A stretch of DNA of 64,000 nt, taken from the NCBI GenBank assembly GCA_000023185.1, contig CP001622.1, positions 496,001 to 560,000 on the forward strand, read 5' to 3'. Of the stretch, positions 37,031-48,091 are shown one piece after another. Position numbers and translations under genes: made by a program. The stretch's first letter is position 1, and each line of letters opens with the position of its first letter. The notes beneath the pieces are model-generated. The model had not been told where the DNA came from. It made no database searches and saw only the letters and a program-made list of their open reading frames with translations. Source of the DNA: Rhizobium leguminosarum bv. trifolii WSM1325 (lineage in GTDB: Bacteria > Pseudomonadota > Alphaproteobacteria > Rhizobiales > Rhizobiaceae).

Positions 37031-37344
37031 GGACGTTGTCTCCGTTTCAAGGACTTTGGAGATCTTGGTGCCCCAGCACCGGTTCGACCTCGGATGCCTC
37101 TATGTCGCTCTTTTCTTGCGTTGTGGAAAGATAAACGAAAGGGGACACTTCGTTCACTAATATGGAACGATCTCCAAAGCGCGTCGCGTTCGACCGGATT
37201 CATGCGACGCGGTTGGATCTTTTGTGGTCATGCGTGTCGTTGGCCCAAAACCGCAGCACACTTTTGGGCGACATGCATTAGCTGCCCCCGCTTGCCTTTG
37301 CCAAGCCGGGTCTCTTATGGTCGACGCCCAACATGGAGACTCCG
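37031..37344. other. Gap with RIME-like repeat between DoxX and GST genes
   Basis: A 314-bp gap containing two divergent promoters and a repeat. CGCGTCGC (37180-37187) pairs with GCGACGCG (37204-37211), and the block around 37229-37278 has GTGTCGTTGGCCCAAAACC and CACTTTTGGGCGACATG, the inverted form of the element at 57346-57447. The first 130 bp (37031-37160) hold the DoxX promoter region; nothing else is recognised. Confidence 0.65.
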
Positions 37345-38055
37345 ATGGCAGATCTTTCCGCATTTCCGATCACGACGCGCTGGCCGGCAAAAAATCCCGA
37401 CATCATCCAGCTCTATTCCCTGCAGACGCCGAATGGGGTGAAGGTCTCGGTCGCCCTCGAAGAGCTCGGCCTCGCCTATGAGCCGCATTACATTTCCTTC
37501 GCCGCCAACGATCAGAAGTCGCCGGAATTCGAATCTCTCAACCCGAACGGCCGCATTCCGGCGATCATCGATCCGAACGGTCCGGACGGGAAGCCGATCG
37601 GCCTTTTCGAGTCCGGCGCGATCCTGCTTTATCTCGCCGAAAAAACCGGCAAGCTCATCCCTGCTGATGCCGCCGGTCGCTACGAAACCATCCAGTGGGT
37701 GTTTTTCCAGATGGCGGGTATCGGCCCGATGTTCGGCCAGTTCGGGCATTTCCATAAATTCGCCGCCGACAAGGTCGCCAACAATTCCTATCCGGTCGAG
37801 CGTTATCGCGATGAATCCAAACGGCTGCTCGGCGTGCTCGATGACCGGCTGAAGGGTCGTCAATGGATCATGGGCGATCAATACACGATCGCCGACATCA
37901 CCACCTTCACCTGGGTTCGCGGCGCCGATATTTTCTATGGCGGCCGCGAGGTGCTCGAATACGCAAAATTCCCCGCCGTCTCGGATTGGCTGGAGCGCTG
38001 CATCGCCCGCCCGGCAAGTGCCAGGGGACTCAACATACCGGTCAAGCCGGAGTAA
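37345..38055 (+). CDS. Glutathione transferase, nu-class (YghU/YfcG-like)
   Basis: Glutathione-dependent enzyme, cytoplasmic; nu-class members have disulfide reductase activity. The 236-residue product has an N-terminal thioredoxin-fold domain with IQLYSLQTPNGVKVSVALEE (active-site Thr-Pro-Asn as in YfcG), LNPNGRIPAIID and FESGAILLYLAEKTG, then an all-helical C-terminal domain with GDQYTIADITTFTWVR. ATG 37345 is chosen since GGAG lies 6 nt upstream; ATG 37333 is alternative. A terminator follows. Confidence 0.93.
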   Translation: MADLSAFPITTRWPAKNPDIIQLYSLQTPNGVKVSVALEELGLAYEPHYISFAANDQKSPEFESLNPNGRIPAIIDPNGPDGKPIGLFESGAILLYLAEKTGKLIPADAAGRYETIQWVFFQMAGIGPMFGQFGHFHKFAADKVANNSYPVERYRDESKRLLGVLDDRLKGRQWIMGDQYTIADITTFTWVRGADIFYGGREVLEYAKFPAVSDWLERCIARPASARGLNIPVKPE

Positions 38056-38077
38056 CGGACGGATCGCTGCAAAGTAG

Positions 38078-38104
38078 AAAGGCCGCCCTCGAGGCGGCCT
38101 TTTA
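38078..38104. terminator. Terminator after the GST gene
   Basis: AAAGGCCGCC / GGCGGCCTTT with a CTCGA loop and TTTT follows the GST stop by about 20 bp. It is also placed to end the convergent PAS protein gene. Confidence 0.8.
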
Positions 38105-38118
38105 TCTTGATGTCCGGC

Positions 38119-38565
38119 CTATCGCCGGCTTGTGATCTGCTTTGTGCCTTCCAGCTTGAAGCGCGGAAAGACGAAGACGCCGACCATGCTGCCGCTGTAT
38201 TTCTGCTCGAGACCGTTGGACTCGCCCATGCAGAACAGCGGCTGGCGCAAGCCGTTCGGCATGATGATCGTCGTCGAAAAACAGAAGGAGGAGCAGAGCG
38301 TCGCCGCCTGCTCGAACAGCTCCAATATGTGGCTGCGGTCCTTGGCATCATAGCAGCGGATCAGGCTGAGCAGTCCGCATTCCCGTGCGGCAAGGCCGTG
38401 CAGCATCGCGCTCCATTCGCCGAGACGGAGCATGCCGCTCGAAAAATCTCCAGTCCAAGCTTCGGAAACGGAAAACTGCGCCAACATCTCGTGATTTTGA
38501 TTGGCGTCATCAAACGAGCCGGGTGTCAAAGGTACGGCTGCATTGGCTCTGGCGATCTTAAACAA
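38119..38565 (-). CDS. PAS-only protein
   Basis: The 148-residue product is made almost entirely of a single PAS-type domain: WTGDFSSGMLRLGEWSAMLH, LLSLIRCYDAKDRSHILELF, and VFVFPRFK-type end (GSMVGVFVFPRF). No kinase, cyclase or DNA-binding part is present. I place the start at TTG 38565 because GGGGGA lies 5 nt upstream and gives a plausible short N-terminus; a GTG at 38613 would add 16 residues. The ligand or partner is unknown. Confidence 0.65.
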   Translation of the reverse strand: MFKIARANAAVPLTPGSFDDANQNHEMLAQFSVSEAWTGDFSSGMLRLGEWSAMLHGLAARECGLLSLIRCYDAKDRSHILELFEQAATLCSSFCFSTTIIMPNGLRQPLFCMGESNGLEQKYSGSMVGVFVFPRFKLEGTKQITSRR

Positions 38566-39127
38566 GGCGTTCCCCCGTTCGGATGCGGCTCCCGCCGCAC
38601 GCTCGGCAAACACAAAGAAACAGGATCACGCAGCAGCGGGCATGATGCCCGCGCTTCATCCGGCGATGATTGCCACGGCCATCTGGCCTCCGTAACCGGG
38701 GCCCTTCGAAGCCGAACGTTCATGCATCGCCTTCCGCGCCCCGGCCTCGTCTATTGGCGAAAAATTATCGCCGGGCGCACTTTAATTGCAGCGCGGATTT
38801 ATAGGGGCTTTTGGACAAACGGCAACGGCTTTTTAAGGGGTATTCGGATCGGCTTCATTCTGGGGGTGCCCGCATCTTCGGCCTATTTCGCCAGAATTGG
38901 CATGGGAAGATCATCTTTGCGAGCGTTGCAAACGTTTTCACTCTGCGTCAGGCCGGAAATCGTGCCGCAACTCAATGATCTCTCGCATGTCGGTGGGCTG
39001 AGAAAGACGCAGGCAGCGCAAGCCTCGCGCAAGCTTCGTGCCCGGGGCCTGTAAGAGGGAGCCGGGCGGGCGTTCGTCGGCTATGCAAATCACTGTGCCG
39101 CACGTCGAATCGCTTTGGGCAAAAGAA

Positions 39128-39156
39128 AAGGGCGACCCGAGGGCCGCCCTTCCTGT
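39128..39156 (-). terminator. Probable groESL terminator
   Basis: The 10-bp stem AAGGGCGACC / GGCCGCCCTT, with one mismatch, is followed on the minus strand by CCCTTTTCTTTT. It lies about 145 bp past the groEL stop. Confidence 0.6.
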
Positions 39157-39191
39157 TCCGGATGCCGGAATGGTGGTCAGTGATGGCTTTC

Positions 39192-39217
39192 GCCTATCAC
39201 ATCATATCCATTCCGCC
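39192..39217 (-). repeat. Copied fragment of the groEL 3' end
   Basis: GCCTATCACATCATATCC plus ATTCCGCC matches the true 3' end of groEL at 39293-39318 at 25 of 26 positions. The two copies are 101 bp apart. Between them is a 9-bp perfect hairpin (39220-39242, TTCAGCGCG/CGCGCTGAA). Confidence 0.85.
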
Positions 39218-39297
39218 AGTTCAGCGCGCTTGACGCGCTGAACCATCTTAGATGATGGGCGGTTTCATGAACGATGCTGTGAAAGGCCGTTGGCCTA

Positions 39298-40983
<1,686 letters not shown>

Positions 40984-41013
40984 TCAGCCATTTCGGGAAA
41001 GCAGGTCGGCCGA

Positions 41014-41310
41014 TCAGCCGATGATGCCCATAATGTCGGCTTCCTTCATGATCAGAAGGTCTTCGCCGTCGATCTTGACTTCGGTGCCGGACCACTTGCC
41101 GAACAGGATGCGGTCGCCAGCCTTGACGTCGAGTGCGACGACCTTGCCGGACTCATCGCGCGCGCCGGAGCCGACGGCGACGATTTCGCCTTCCTGCGGC
41201 TTTTCCTTGGCGGTATCGGGAATGATGATGCCGCCCTTGGTCTTGGCTTCGGACTCAACGCGGCGAACAACGACGCGGTCGTGAAGGGGGCGGAAGTTGG
41301 TGCTTGCCAT
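41014..41310 (-). CDS. groES: Co-chaperonin GroES
   Basis: 10-kDa lid of the GroEL chamber. The 98-residue product has [19 protein letters not shown] (N-terminal strand), the mobile loop [19 protein letters not shown], and the conserved end [20 protein letters not shown]. First gene of the groESL operon. Confidence 0.97.
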   Translation of the reverse strand: MASTNFRPLHDRVVVRRVESEAKTKGGIIIPDTAKEKPQEGEIVAVGSGARDESGKVVALDVKAGDRILFGKWSGTEVKIDGEDLLIMKEADIMGIIG

Positions 41311-41368
41311 TGTCTAATCCCTCGATCGAATGACATTCGCGGGCCGGATTGGCCCACATGGATAGATG

Positions 41369-41395
41369 TTAGCACTCCCTTGCGGTGAGTGCTAG
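41369..41395 (-). promoter_or_regulatory. CIRCE operator for HrcA
   Basis: TTAGCACTC, a 9-nt spacer, and GAGTGCTAG match the CIRCE consensus TTAGCACTC-N9-GAGTGCTAA at all but the last base. It lies 58 bp upstream of groES, where the repressor HrcA binds, releasing at heat shock. Confidence 0.95.
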
Positions 41396-41704
41396 CGACG
41401 AGCATTTAGGGATGGCTCCGAGAGGAGTCAATGAGAGCAATCACGAATTTTTGTGCCGGAATTGTGAAGATGCCGGAGAATAGTCGGAGATTGCGGCCAA
41501 AACCTCGGCGCAGCTGAACTTTGCCGAACTCGTCCGCGCTCGGCGATCTGCCGCTTCGCGATAATCGTCAAAACCCTTTGCCCTTCCGCTCCTCCGGATC
41601 GCCGTTCGAGCTCTACGCATTGGCCCGGCGGCGAAGAAAATGCCTTGCCATCGTCTTGCGCCTTTGCAATGTCACCGGTGACTGAAGCAAATCGGGAAAT
41701 CGGA
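41396..41704. other. Gap between groES control region and the HAD gene
   Basis: A 309-bp stretch with no gene, repeat or RNA motif that I can recognise. It must hold the promoter of the HAD-ribF genes. Confidence 0.5.
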
Positions 41705-42553
41705 ATGGCTAAGCGGATAGAAAACTTCTCGGAGATATCAGGTCGCTATGATGTGGTGCTCTGCGATGTCTGGGGCGTCGTTCACAACGGCGTCGATCCG
41801 TTCCCGAAGGCGGCCGCAGCCCTTGAAGCGGCACGCGAAAACGGCCTCGCCGTTGTCCTCATCACCAATTCGCCGCGCCTTTCCTGGCAGGTGGTCGATC
41901 AGTTGCGCCAGATCGGCGTTCCCGACAGTGCCTATGACAGGATCGTCACCTCTGGCGACGTCACGCGCGGGCTGATCGCCGAAGGGCCGAAGACCGTCTT
42001 TCTGCTCGGCCCCGAGCGCGACAAGGCGCTGCTCGAAGGCATTGGCGTCGAGCGCCGGCCGGCGGGCGAAGCGCAATCGCTGGTCTGCACCGGCTTTTTC
42101 GACGACGAGACCGAGAAGCCGGAGGATTACACCGACATGCTTCTCGATTTCAAAGCCCGCGACGTGCCGATGATCTGCGCCAATCCCGACCTCATCGTCG
42201 AGCGCGGCCATCGCATCATCCCTTGCGCCGGCGCCATGGCCGCCTATTACGAGCAGCTCGGCGGCAAAACCCGCATCGCCGGCAAGCCGCACCGGCCGAT
42301 CTACGAGGCGACGCTTGCGGCTGCCCGCGAGCTTCGCGGCGATTTCCCGGTCGATCGCGTGCTGGCGATCGGCGACGGCATGCCGACCGACGTGCGCGGC
42401 GCCTTGAATTACGGCCTCGACCTCCTCTACATCAGCGGCGGTATCCACGCTAAGGAATATACTCTCAACGGCGAGACCGACGAGGCGATCCTCAACGCCT
42501 ATCTCGAACGGGAAAACGCCGCGCCGAAGTGGTGGATGCCCCGCCTTGCATGA
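41705..42553 (+). CDS. HAD superfamily class IIA phosphatase
   Basis: The 282-residue product has the class IIA HAD layout: VVLCDVWGVVHNGVDPFPKA (motif I), VVLITNSPRLSWQVVDQL (motif II), a IIA-type cap, IAGKPHRPIYEATLAAA (motif III Lys), and AIGDGMPTDVRGALNYGLDL (motif IV). This matches the TIGR01459 type found in alphaproteobacteria, substrate unknown. ATG 41705 has purine-rich GGGAAATCGGA upstream. ribF follows within about 30 bp, so they are probably co-transcribed. Confidence 0.88.
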   Translation: MAKRIENFSEISGRYDVVLCDVWGVVHNGVDPFPKAAAALEAARENGLAVVLITNSPRLSWQVVDQLRQIGVPDSAYDRIVTSGDVTRGLIAEGPKTVFLLGPERDKALLEGIGVERRPAGEAQSLVCTGFFDDETEKPEDYTDMLLDFKARDVPMICANPDLIVERGHRIIPCAGAMAAYYEQLGGKTRIAGKPHRPIYEATLAAARELRGDFPVDRVLAIGDGMPTDVRGALNYGLDLLYISGGIHAKEYTLNGETDEAILNAYLERENAAPKWWMPRLA

Positions 42554-42584
42554 AGACACGCCTTGCATGAAGAGAAGCCAGCCG

Positions 42585-43568
42585 ATGACCGTCTTCCACC
42601 GCAATGAAACCCGGGAACCCCTACCCGCCCATCTAAAGGGCGGCGTCATTGCCATCGGCAATTTCGATGGCGTGCACCGCGGCCATCAATCGGTGCTGAG
42701 CCGGGCGCTCGAGATCTCCAAGGCGCGCGGTATCCCCGCTTTGGTGCTGACATTCGAGCCGCATCCGCGCACGGTCTTCCGGCCGCAGACACCGGTCTTC
42801 CGCCTGACGCCGGCGCCGCTGAAAGCCCGTATCCTGGAAACGCTGGGCTTCAGCGCCGTCATCGAATATCCCTTCGACTACGAATTCTCGCAGCGCTCGG
42901 CCGATGATTTCATCCATTCGATCCTGAAGGATTGGCTCGGCGCTTCCGAAGTGGTCACCGGCTTCGATTTCCATTTCGGCCGTGGCCGCGAGGGCGGTCC
43001 GGCCTTCCTGATGAATGCCGGCCATACCTACGGCTTCGGCGTCACCCTGATCGATGCCTTCCGTGACGAAAACGCCGATGTCGTCTCTTCGAGCCATATC
43101 CGCGCGCTCCTGAAGGAGGGCAATGTCAGTGAAGTCGCCGGCATGCTCGGTTACCGCTATACGGTGGAAGCCGAGGTGATCGATGGCGAAAAGCTCGGCC
43201 GCCAACTCGGTTTTCCGACGGCCAACATGCGCCTGCCGCCGGAGGTCGATCTTGCCGCCGGGATCTACGCCGTCCGCTTCCGCCGCCAGGACGGCACGCT
43301 CCACGATGCCGTTGCAAGCTATGGCCGCCGCCCGACGGTCACGGAAAACGGCGCGCCGCTGCTGGAAACCTATCTTTTCGATTTCAGCGGCGATCTCTAC
43401 GGCCAGCTCTGCTCCGTCTCCTTCTTTGGTTATCTCCGCCCCGAGCTGAAATTCGACGGCCTCGATCCGCTCGTCGCCCAGATCAAGCGCGATGAGGAAG
43501 AGGCGAGGGCGCTGCTTGCGGGTGTCAAGCCACTCGGCGCGCTTGATCGGAAACTGTGCTTTTCCTGA
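42585..43568 (+). CDS. ribF: Bifunctional riboflavin kinase / FAD synthetase
   Basis: Makes FMN from riboflavin, then FAD. The 327-residue product has an N-terminal nucleotidyltransferase domain (AIGNFDGVHRGHQSVLSRAL, about residues 24-43; TFEPHPRTVF; VVTGFDFHFGRGREGG; SSSHIRALLKEGNV) and a C-terminal riboflavin kinase domain (GRQLGFPTANMRLPP, ETYLFDFSGDLYGQ). ATG 42585 is chosen; ATG 42567 adds six residues. A terminator-like hairpin follows at 43727. Confidence 0.95.
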   Translation: MTVFHRNETREPLPAHLKGGVIAIGNFDGVHRGHQSVLSRALEISKARGIPALVLTFEPHPRTVFRPQTPVFRLTPAPLKARILETLGFSAVIEYPFDYEFSQRSADDFIHSILKDWLGASEVVTGFDFHFGRGREGGPAFLMNAGHTYGFGVTLIDAFRDENADVVSSSHIRALLKEGNVSEVAGMLGYRYTVEAEVIDGEKLGRQLGFPTANMRLPPEVDLAAGIYAVRFRRQDGTLHDAVASYGRRPTVTENGAPLLETYLFDFSGDLYGQLCSVSFFGYLRPELKFDGLDPLVAQIKRDEEEARALLAGVKPLGALDRKLCFS

Positions 43569-43726
43569 GGTCGCCTTGAGTGCGGCTGTCGCTGCGGCCA
43601 CCGGCGATTCCAGCCGTTGAAGCGGATTGCCAACCGCGAATTCTTCTCTTCCTTTTCCCGGCAAAAACGCCTATGAACCGGCGCGATGACGAAATATCGG
43701 CTGGCAATGATGATGCGAATTATCGG

Positions 43727-43771
43727 CCCGGCCTTCCGCGCGCGCTAAGCGGCCGGAAGGTCCGGGTTTTT
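43727..43771 (+). terminator. Terminator after ribF
   Basis: CCCGGCCTTCCG pairs with CGGAAGG-T-CCGGG (one-base bulge), followed by TTTTTGG. It lies 158 bp after ribF and 85 bp before ileS. Confidence 0.65.
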
Positions 43772-43855
43772 GGCGCTTGGTAAGAGCGCTTCCGTCACCA
43801 GCTATTTCACGCCCGTTGCGCCCCTTCCTGGGCCGCCAGAAAACGATTGTCAGAC

Positions 43856-46747
43856 ATGACCGATACAGCCGAAAAGATCGACTATTCGAAGACCCTCTAT
43901 TTGCCCGAGACCGATTTTCCCATGCGCGCCGGCCTGCCGCAGAAGGAACCGGAACTCGTCAAGCGCTGGCAGGAGATGGGTCTCTACAAGAAACTGCGCG
44001 CTTCCGCCGCCGGCCGCGAGAAATTCGTCCTTCACGATGGCCCTCCCTATGCCAACGGCAACATCCATATCGGCCATGCGCTGAACAAGATCCTCAAGGA
44101 CGTCATCAACCGTTCGTTCCAGATGCGCGGCTACGACGCCAATTACGTGCCCGGCTGGGATTGCCACGGCCTGCCGATCGAATGGAAGATCGAAGAGAAG
44201 TACCGCGAGAAGGGCAAGAACAAGGACGAGGTCCCGGTCAACGAATTCCGCCGGGAATGCCGTGAATTCGCCGCCGGCTGGATCAAAGTCCAGGCGGAAG
44301 AGTTCAAGCGCCTCGGCATCGAGGGCGACTTCGACAATCCCTATACGACGATGAATTTTCACGCGGAATCGCGCATCGCCGGCGAACTCTTGAAGATCGC
44401 CGCAAGCGGTCAGCTTTATCGCGGCTCCAAGCCGATCATGTGGTCGGTCGTCGAGCGCACGGCGCTGGCAGAGGCCGAGGTCGAATACCAGGACTATGAG
44501 AGCGACACGATCTGGGTGAAATTCCCAGTCGTCGAAGGTCCGGTCGCGCTCAAGGATGCGTTCGTGGTCATCTGGACGACCACGCCCTGGACGATCCCCG
44601 GCAACCGCGCGGTCTCCTTTTCGCCGCGCATCTCCTACGGCCTCTATGAAGTGACGGCCGCCGAGAACGATTTTGGTCCGCGTCCCGGCGAAAAGCTGAT
44701 CTTTGCCGACAAGCTGGCCGAGGAATCCTTCGCCAAGGCCAAGCTGCAGTATAAGCGCTTGAGCGATGTCTCTGCAGCCGACTTCGCAGCGATGACCTGT
44801 GCCCATCCCTTCAAGGGTCTCGGCGGTGGCTATGAATTCCGCGTGCCGCTGCTCGATGGCGATCACGTCACCGATGACGCCGGCACCGGCTTCGTGCACA
44901 CCGCACCCAGCCACGGTCGGGAAGACTTCGATGCCTGGATGTCGGCTGTCCGCGCGCTTGAGGCCCGCGGCATCGACACCAAGATCCCGTTTCCGGTCGA
45001 CGACGGCGGCTTCTACACATCAGACGCCCCCGGCTTCGAGGGCGCCCGCGTCATCGACGACAACGGCAAGAAGGGCGATGCCAACGACCGTGTCATCAGG
45101 GAACTGATCGCCCGCGGCGCGCTCTTTGCCCGCGGCCGGCTGAAGCACCAGTATCCGCATTCCTGGCGCTCGAAGAAGCCGGTCATCTTCCGCAACACGC
45201 CGCAATGGTTCGTCTATATGGACAAGACCCTTGCCGACGGCACGACGCTGCGTTCGCGCGCGCTGGGTGCGATCGATGATACGCGCTTCGTGCCCGCCGC
45301 CGGCCAGAACCGCCTGCGCGCCATGATCGAAGGCCGTCCTGACTGGGTGCTCTCGCGCCAGCGCGCCTGGGGCGTGCCGATCGCCGTCTTTGCAGACGAT
45401 GATGGCGATGTCCTGGTCGACGAAGCCGTCAACGCCCGCATCCTCGAAGCCTTCGAACATGAGGGCGCCGACGCCTGGTTTGCCGAAGGCGCCAAGGAGC
45501 GTTTCCTCGGCAATGACCACGACCATTCCCGCTGGACCCAGGTCATGGATATCCTCGACGTCTGGTTCGACTCTGGCTCGACGCACACCTTCACGCTCGA
45601 AGACCGCCCGGACCTGAAGTGGCCGGCCGATCTTTATCTCGAGGGATCCGACCAGCATCGCGGCTGGTTCCATTCGTCGCTGCTGGAATCGGCGGCCACT
45701 CGCGGCCGCGCGCCTTATAACGCCGTCCTCACCCATGGCTTCACCATGGACGAGAAGGGCGAGAAGATGTCGAAGTCGAAGGGCAACGTCACAGCACCTC
45801 AGGAAGTGATGAAGGACGCCGGTGCCGATATCCTGCGCCTCTGGGTGATGACCTCGGATTATGCCGACGACCTGCGCGTCGGCAAGACGATCATCCAGAC
45901 CAATGTCGATGCCTATCGCAAGCTGCGCAACACCATCCGCTGGATGCTCGGCACGCTCGCCCACGACAAGGGCGAGGAGATCGCGCTTGCCGACCTGCCG
46001 GAGCTGGAGCAGCTGATGCTGCACCGGCTGGCCGAGCTCGACGAGCTGGTGCGCGAGAACTACGATGCCTTCGACTTCAAGAAGATCGCCCGCGCGCTGA
46101 TCGATTTCGCCAATGTCGAGCTTTCGGCCTTCTATTTCGATGTCCGCAAGGATGCGCTCTATTGCGACGCGCCGTCGAGCCTGCGCCGGCGCGCCAGCTT
46201 GCACGTCATCCGCCAGATCTTCGATTGCATGGTGACGTGGCTTGCCCCGATGCTGCCCTTCACCACCGAGGAGGCCTGGCTGTCGCGCAACCCGTCCGCC
46301 GTTTCGGTGCATCTGGAGCAGTTTGCCCCGGTCGCAAAGGAATGGCGCAACGATGCCCTGGCCGAGAAGTGGAAGAAGATCCGCACCGTCCGCTCGGTTG
46401 TGACAGGCGCTCTGGAGATCGAGCGCAAGGACAAGCGCATCGGCTCCTCGCTGGAAGCGGCTCCCGTCGTTCATATCGCCGATCCGGAACTGCTGAAGGC
46501 GTTGGAAGGCCAGGACTTCACCGAGGTCTGCATCACCTCGGCAATCGAGATCAAGGTCGGCGAAGGACCAGGGGATGCTTTCCGCCTGGCGGAGGTGCCT
46601 CAGGTCAGCGTCGTGCCGAAGCTTGCAGAGGGTGAGAAATGTGCCCGCTCCTGGCGCATCACCAGGGATGTCGGTTCCGATCCCGAATATCCCGATGTTT
46701 CGGCCCGCGACGCTGCTGCCCTTCGTGAGCTTGCCGCACTTACGTGA
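43856..46747 (+). CDS. ileS: Isoleucyl-tRNA synthetase
   Basis: Charges tRNA-Ile; edits mischarged valine. The 963-residue product is a class I synthetase with the HIGH motif ([14 protein letters not shown], about residues 69-82), editing-domain segment [18 protein letters not shown], the [12 protein letters not shown] and [16 protein letters not shown] segments, and [16 protein letters not shown]. The C-terminal zinc-finger-like Cys motif of E. coli IleS is not obvious, as in many alphaproteobacterial enzymes. ATG 43856 ([14 protein letters not shown]) is preferred over the upstream TTG. Confidence 0.97.
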   Translation: MTDTAEKIDYSKTLYLPETDFPMRAGLPQKEPELVKRWQEMGLYKKLRASAAGREKFVLHDGPPYANGNIHIGHALNKILKDVINRSFQMRGYDANYVPGWDCHGLPIEWKIEEKYREKGKNKDEVPVNEFRRECREFAAGWIKVQAEEFKRLGIEGDFDNPYTTMNFHAESRIAGELLKIAASGQLYRGSKPIMWSVVERTALAEAEVEYQDYESDTIWVKFPVVEGPVALKDAFVVIWTTTPWTIPGNRAVSFSPRISYGLYEVTAAENDFGPRPGEKLIFADKLAEESFAKAKLQYKRLSDVSAADFAAMTCAHPFKGLGGGYEFRVPLLDGDHVTDDAGTGFVHTAPSHGREDFDAWMSAVRALEARGIDTKIPFPVDDGGFYTSDAPGFEGARVIDDNGKKGDANDRVIRELIARGALFARGRLKHQYPHSWRSKKPVIFRNTPQWFVYMDKTLADGTTLRSRALGAIDDTRFVPAAGQNRLRAMIEGRPDWVLSRQRAWGVPIAVFADDDGDVLVDEAVNARILEAFEHEGADAWFAEGAKERFLGNDHDHSRWTQVMDILDVWFDSGSTHTFTLEDRPDLKWPADLYLEGSDQHRGWFHSSLLESAATRGRAPYNAVLTHGFTMDEKGEKMSKSKGNVTAPQEVMKDAGADILRLWVMTSDYADDLRVGKTIIQTNVDAYRKLRNTIRWMLGTLAHDKGEEIALADLPELEQLMLHRLAELDELVRENYDAFDFKKIARALIDFANVELSAFYFDVRKDALYCDAPSSLRRRASLHVIRQIFDCMVTWLAPMLPFTTEEAWLSRNPSAVSVHLEQFAPVAKEWRNDALAEKWKKIRTVRSVVTGALEIERKDKRIGSSLEAAPVVHIADPELLKALEGQDFTEVCITSAIEIKVGEGPGDAFRLAEVPQVSVVPKLAEGEKCARSWRITRDVGSDPEYPDVSARDAAALRELAALT

Positions 46748-46756
46748 AGAATATTG

Positions 46757-46788
46757 CCGGATGAATTGCGTTTTCGCGGTTCATCCGG
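46757..46788 (+). terminator. Hairpin after ileS
   Basis: CCGGATGAA / TTCATCCGG stem with an inner GCG-TTTT-CGC hairpin, starting about 10 bp after the stop. There is no T-run after it, so attenuation of read-through is only suggested. Confidence 0.45.
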
Positions 46789-46880
46789 TAAAAGCTGCCT
46801 GAAAATGGCCGGATTTTTGCGTCAGGGGGACGGTTGTCCGGTTGGGCGATGATTGCACCGGCAGGGCTGGAAGGGTTTTC

Positions 46881-47510
46881 ATGTTAGCAACGCATTGGTT
46901 CCGTATGGGCGCCTGCCTGTCTGTTGTAGTGGCGGGATGCTCCCTGGTGTCCGGTTGCGCCAGCAGCCCGACCTACGGCACCGACAAGACCGCCATGGAG
47001 CAGCTGACCGACGATCTCGGCCAGTCGGTGTCTTTGACCGGTCCAGACCCGAAGAACAAAGGCGTCAAGTACACGCCGCGTCCAACGCTGGTGCTGCCGG
47101 CTCAGGCGCAGAAAGAGACCCTCGTTGCGCCGCAGCAGACGGTCGCCAACAAGGACAATCCGCAGTGGCTTGAATCGCCGGAGGAGACCCGTGCTCGTCT
47201 CGTTTCGGAAGCCGACGCGAACGAGGACAATCCGAATTACCGCTCGCCGCTCGCAAGCTCTGCGATCGAAGGCGGCCGGCGCACGACGGAAGCTCAGACC
47301 AAGGCCTACCGTGAAGCCCGCGCCCTGCAGAAGGGCTCCTATGTCGATCAGCGCCGCTATATATCCGATCCGCCGCCCGGCTACCGCACTGTCGACGATC
47401 CGGCAAAACTCGATGATGTCGGCGAGCCCGAACTCAAGAAGCAGAAGAAGCGCAAGAAGGATGCAGCCGTCGCCAACACCGGCAAGCAGTGGTGGAACCT
47501 CCTGCAATAG
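46881..47510 (+). CDS. Hypothetical lipoprotein
   Basis: The 209-residue product has a lipoprotein signal (LSVVVAGCSLVSGC-ASS), the lipobox Cys at about residue 26. The mature part is hydrophilic and low-complexity, with Ser, Thr, Glu and Lys (GVKYTPRPTLVLPAQAQKET, QWLESPEETRARLVSEADAN) and a lysine-rich patch KKQKKRKKD before a short end NTGKQWWNLLQ. ATG 46881 follows GGAAGGG at 5 nt. No named domain. It lies between ileS and tadA. Confidence 0.8.
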   Translation: MLATHWFRMGACLSVVVAGCSLVSGCASSPTYGTDKTAMEQLTDDLGQSVSLTGPDPKNKGVKYTPRPTLVLPAQAQKETLVAPQQTVANKDNPQWLESPEETRARLVSEADANEDNPNYRSPLASSAIEGGRRTTEAQTKAYREARALQKGSYVDQRRYISDPPPGYRTVDDPAKLDDVGEPELKKQKKRKKDAAVANTGKQWWNLLQ

Positions 47511-47563
47511 CGGCTTTTTCGGCGCGCCGGCAAGGATGACGGCGCCGCGCAGAGGCGCTGGGA

Positions 47564-48037
47564 TTACGGTGCCTCTCTCCTTTGCGAAAAGAACCTTCGC
47601 AGCAGATTGGCCGATTGGACCTCGTTGAAGCCGGAATAGACCTCCGGGGCGTGGTGGCAGGTCGGCTGCCCATAGAATCGCACGCCATTGTCGACGCCGC
47701 CGCCCTTCGGGTCCTCGGCGCCGTAGTAGAGCCTGCGGATGCGCGCAAACGAGATGGCTGCCGCGCACATGGTGCAAGGCTCCAGCGTCACGTAGAGATC
47801 GGCGCCGGCAAGACGTTCCTGTCCGAGCGCTTCGCAGGCGAGCCGAATCGCGGCGATTTCGGCGTGTGCGGTGACGTCTTTGAGCTCGCGCGTGCGGTTT
47901 CCAGAGCGTGAAACGGCAATATCGTCGATAACGACGACGGCGCCGATCGGCACCTCTCCGCGTTCTCCGGCGGCACGCGCTTCTTCGAGCGCCATCTCCA
48001 TGAAACGATTTGTCTTCACGATCGCAAGAATTTCCAC
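47564..48037 (-). CDS. tadA: tRNA-adenosine deaminase
   Basis: Deaminates the wobble adenosine 34 of tRNA-Arg to inosine. The 157-residue product has the cytidine/adenosine-deaminase zinc site: HAEIAAIRLAC (His, catalytic Glu) and VTLEPCTMCAAAISFARI (two Cys), plus VDNGVRFYGQPTCHHAPEVY towards the C-terminus. The start codon is GTG 48037; a shorter start at a later GTG is possible. It is divergent from the pseudouridine synthase gene, 54 bp apart. Confidence 0.93.
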   Translation of the reverse strand: MEILAIVKTNRFMEMALEEARAAGERGEVPIGAVVVIDDIAVSRSGNRTRELKDVTAHAEIAAIRLACEALGQERLAGADLYVTLEPCTMCAAAISFARIRRLYYGAEDPKGGGVDNGVRFYGQPTCHHAPEVYSGFNEVQSANLLRRFFSQRREAP

Positions 48038-48091
48038 TTAACCGCAGATGCGTGACCTGATAGACAGGCCCAAAAGGCAGGCAAACAACAA

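Larger units (their letters stand above)
38614..39297. other. Gap with no convincing gene
   Basis: About 680 bp. A small frame at 38900-39054 (50 residues, ending RKLRARGL) is open but has no ribosome-binding site or recognised homologue. An AT-richer patch at 38756-38835 could be a promoter. The groEL-side hairpins at 39128-39151 and 39220-39242 and a copied fragment of the groEL 3' end at 39192-39217 occupy the right side. Confidence 0.5.

Noticed and set aside
38107..39054. 315-codon plus-strand frame across the PAS gene and the following gap
   Set aside because: The first half is antisense to the PAS domain; the second has no recognisable domain. The small 50-codon end is kept only as an unsupported possibility in the gap entry.
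43569..43726. Possible leader RNA ahead of ileS
   Set aside because: T-box elements are not expected in these bacteria and the hairpin at 43727-43771 fits a ribF terminator.
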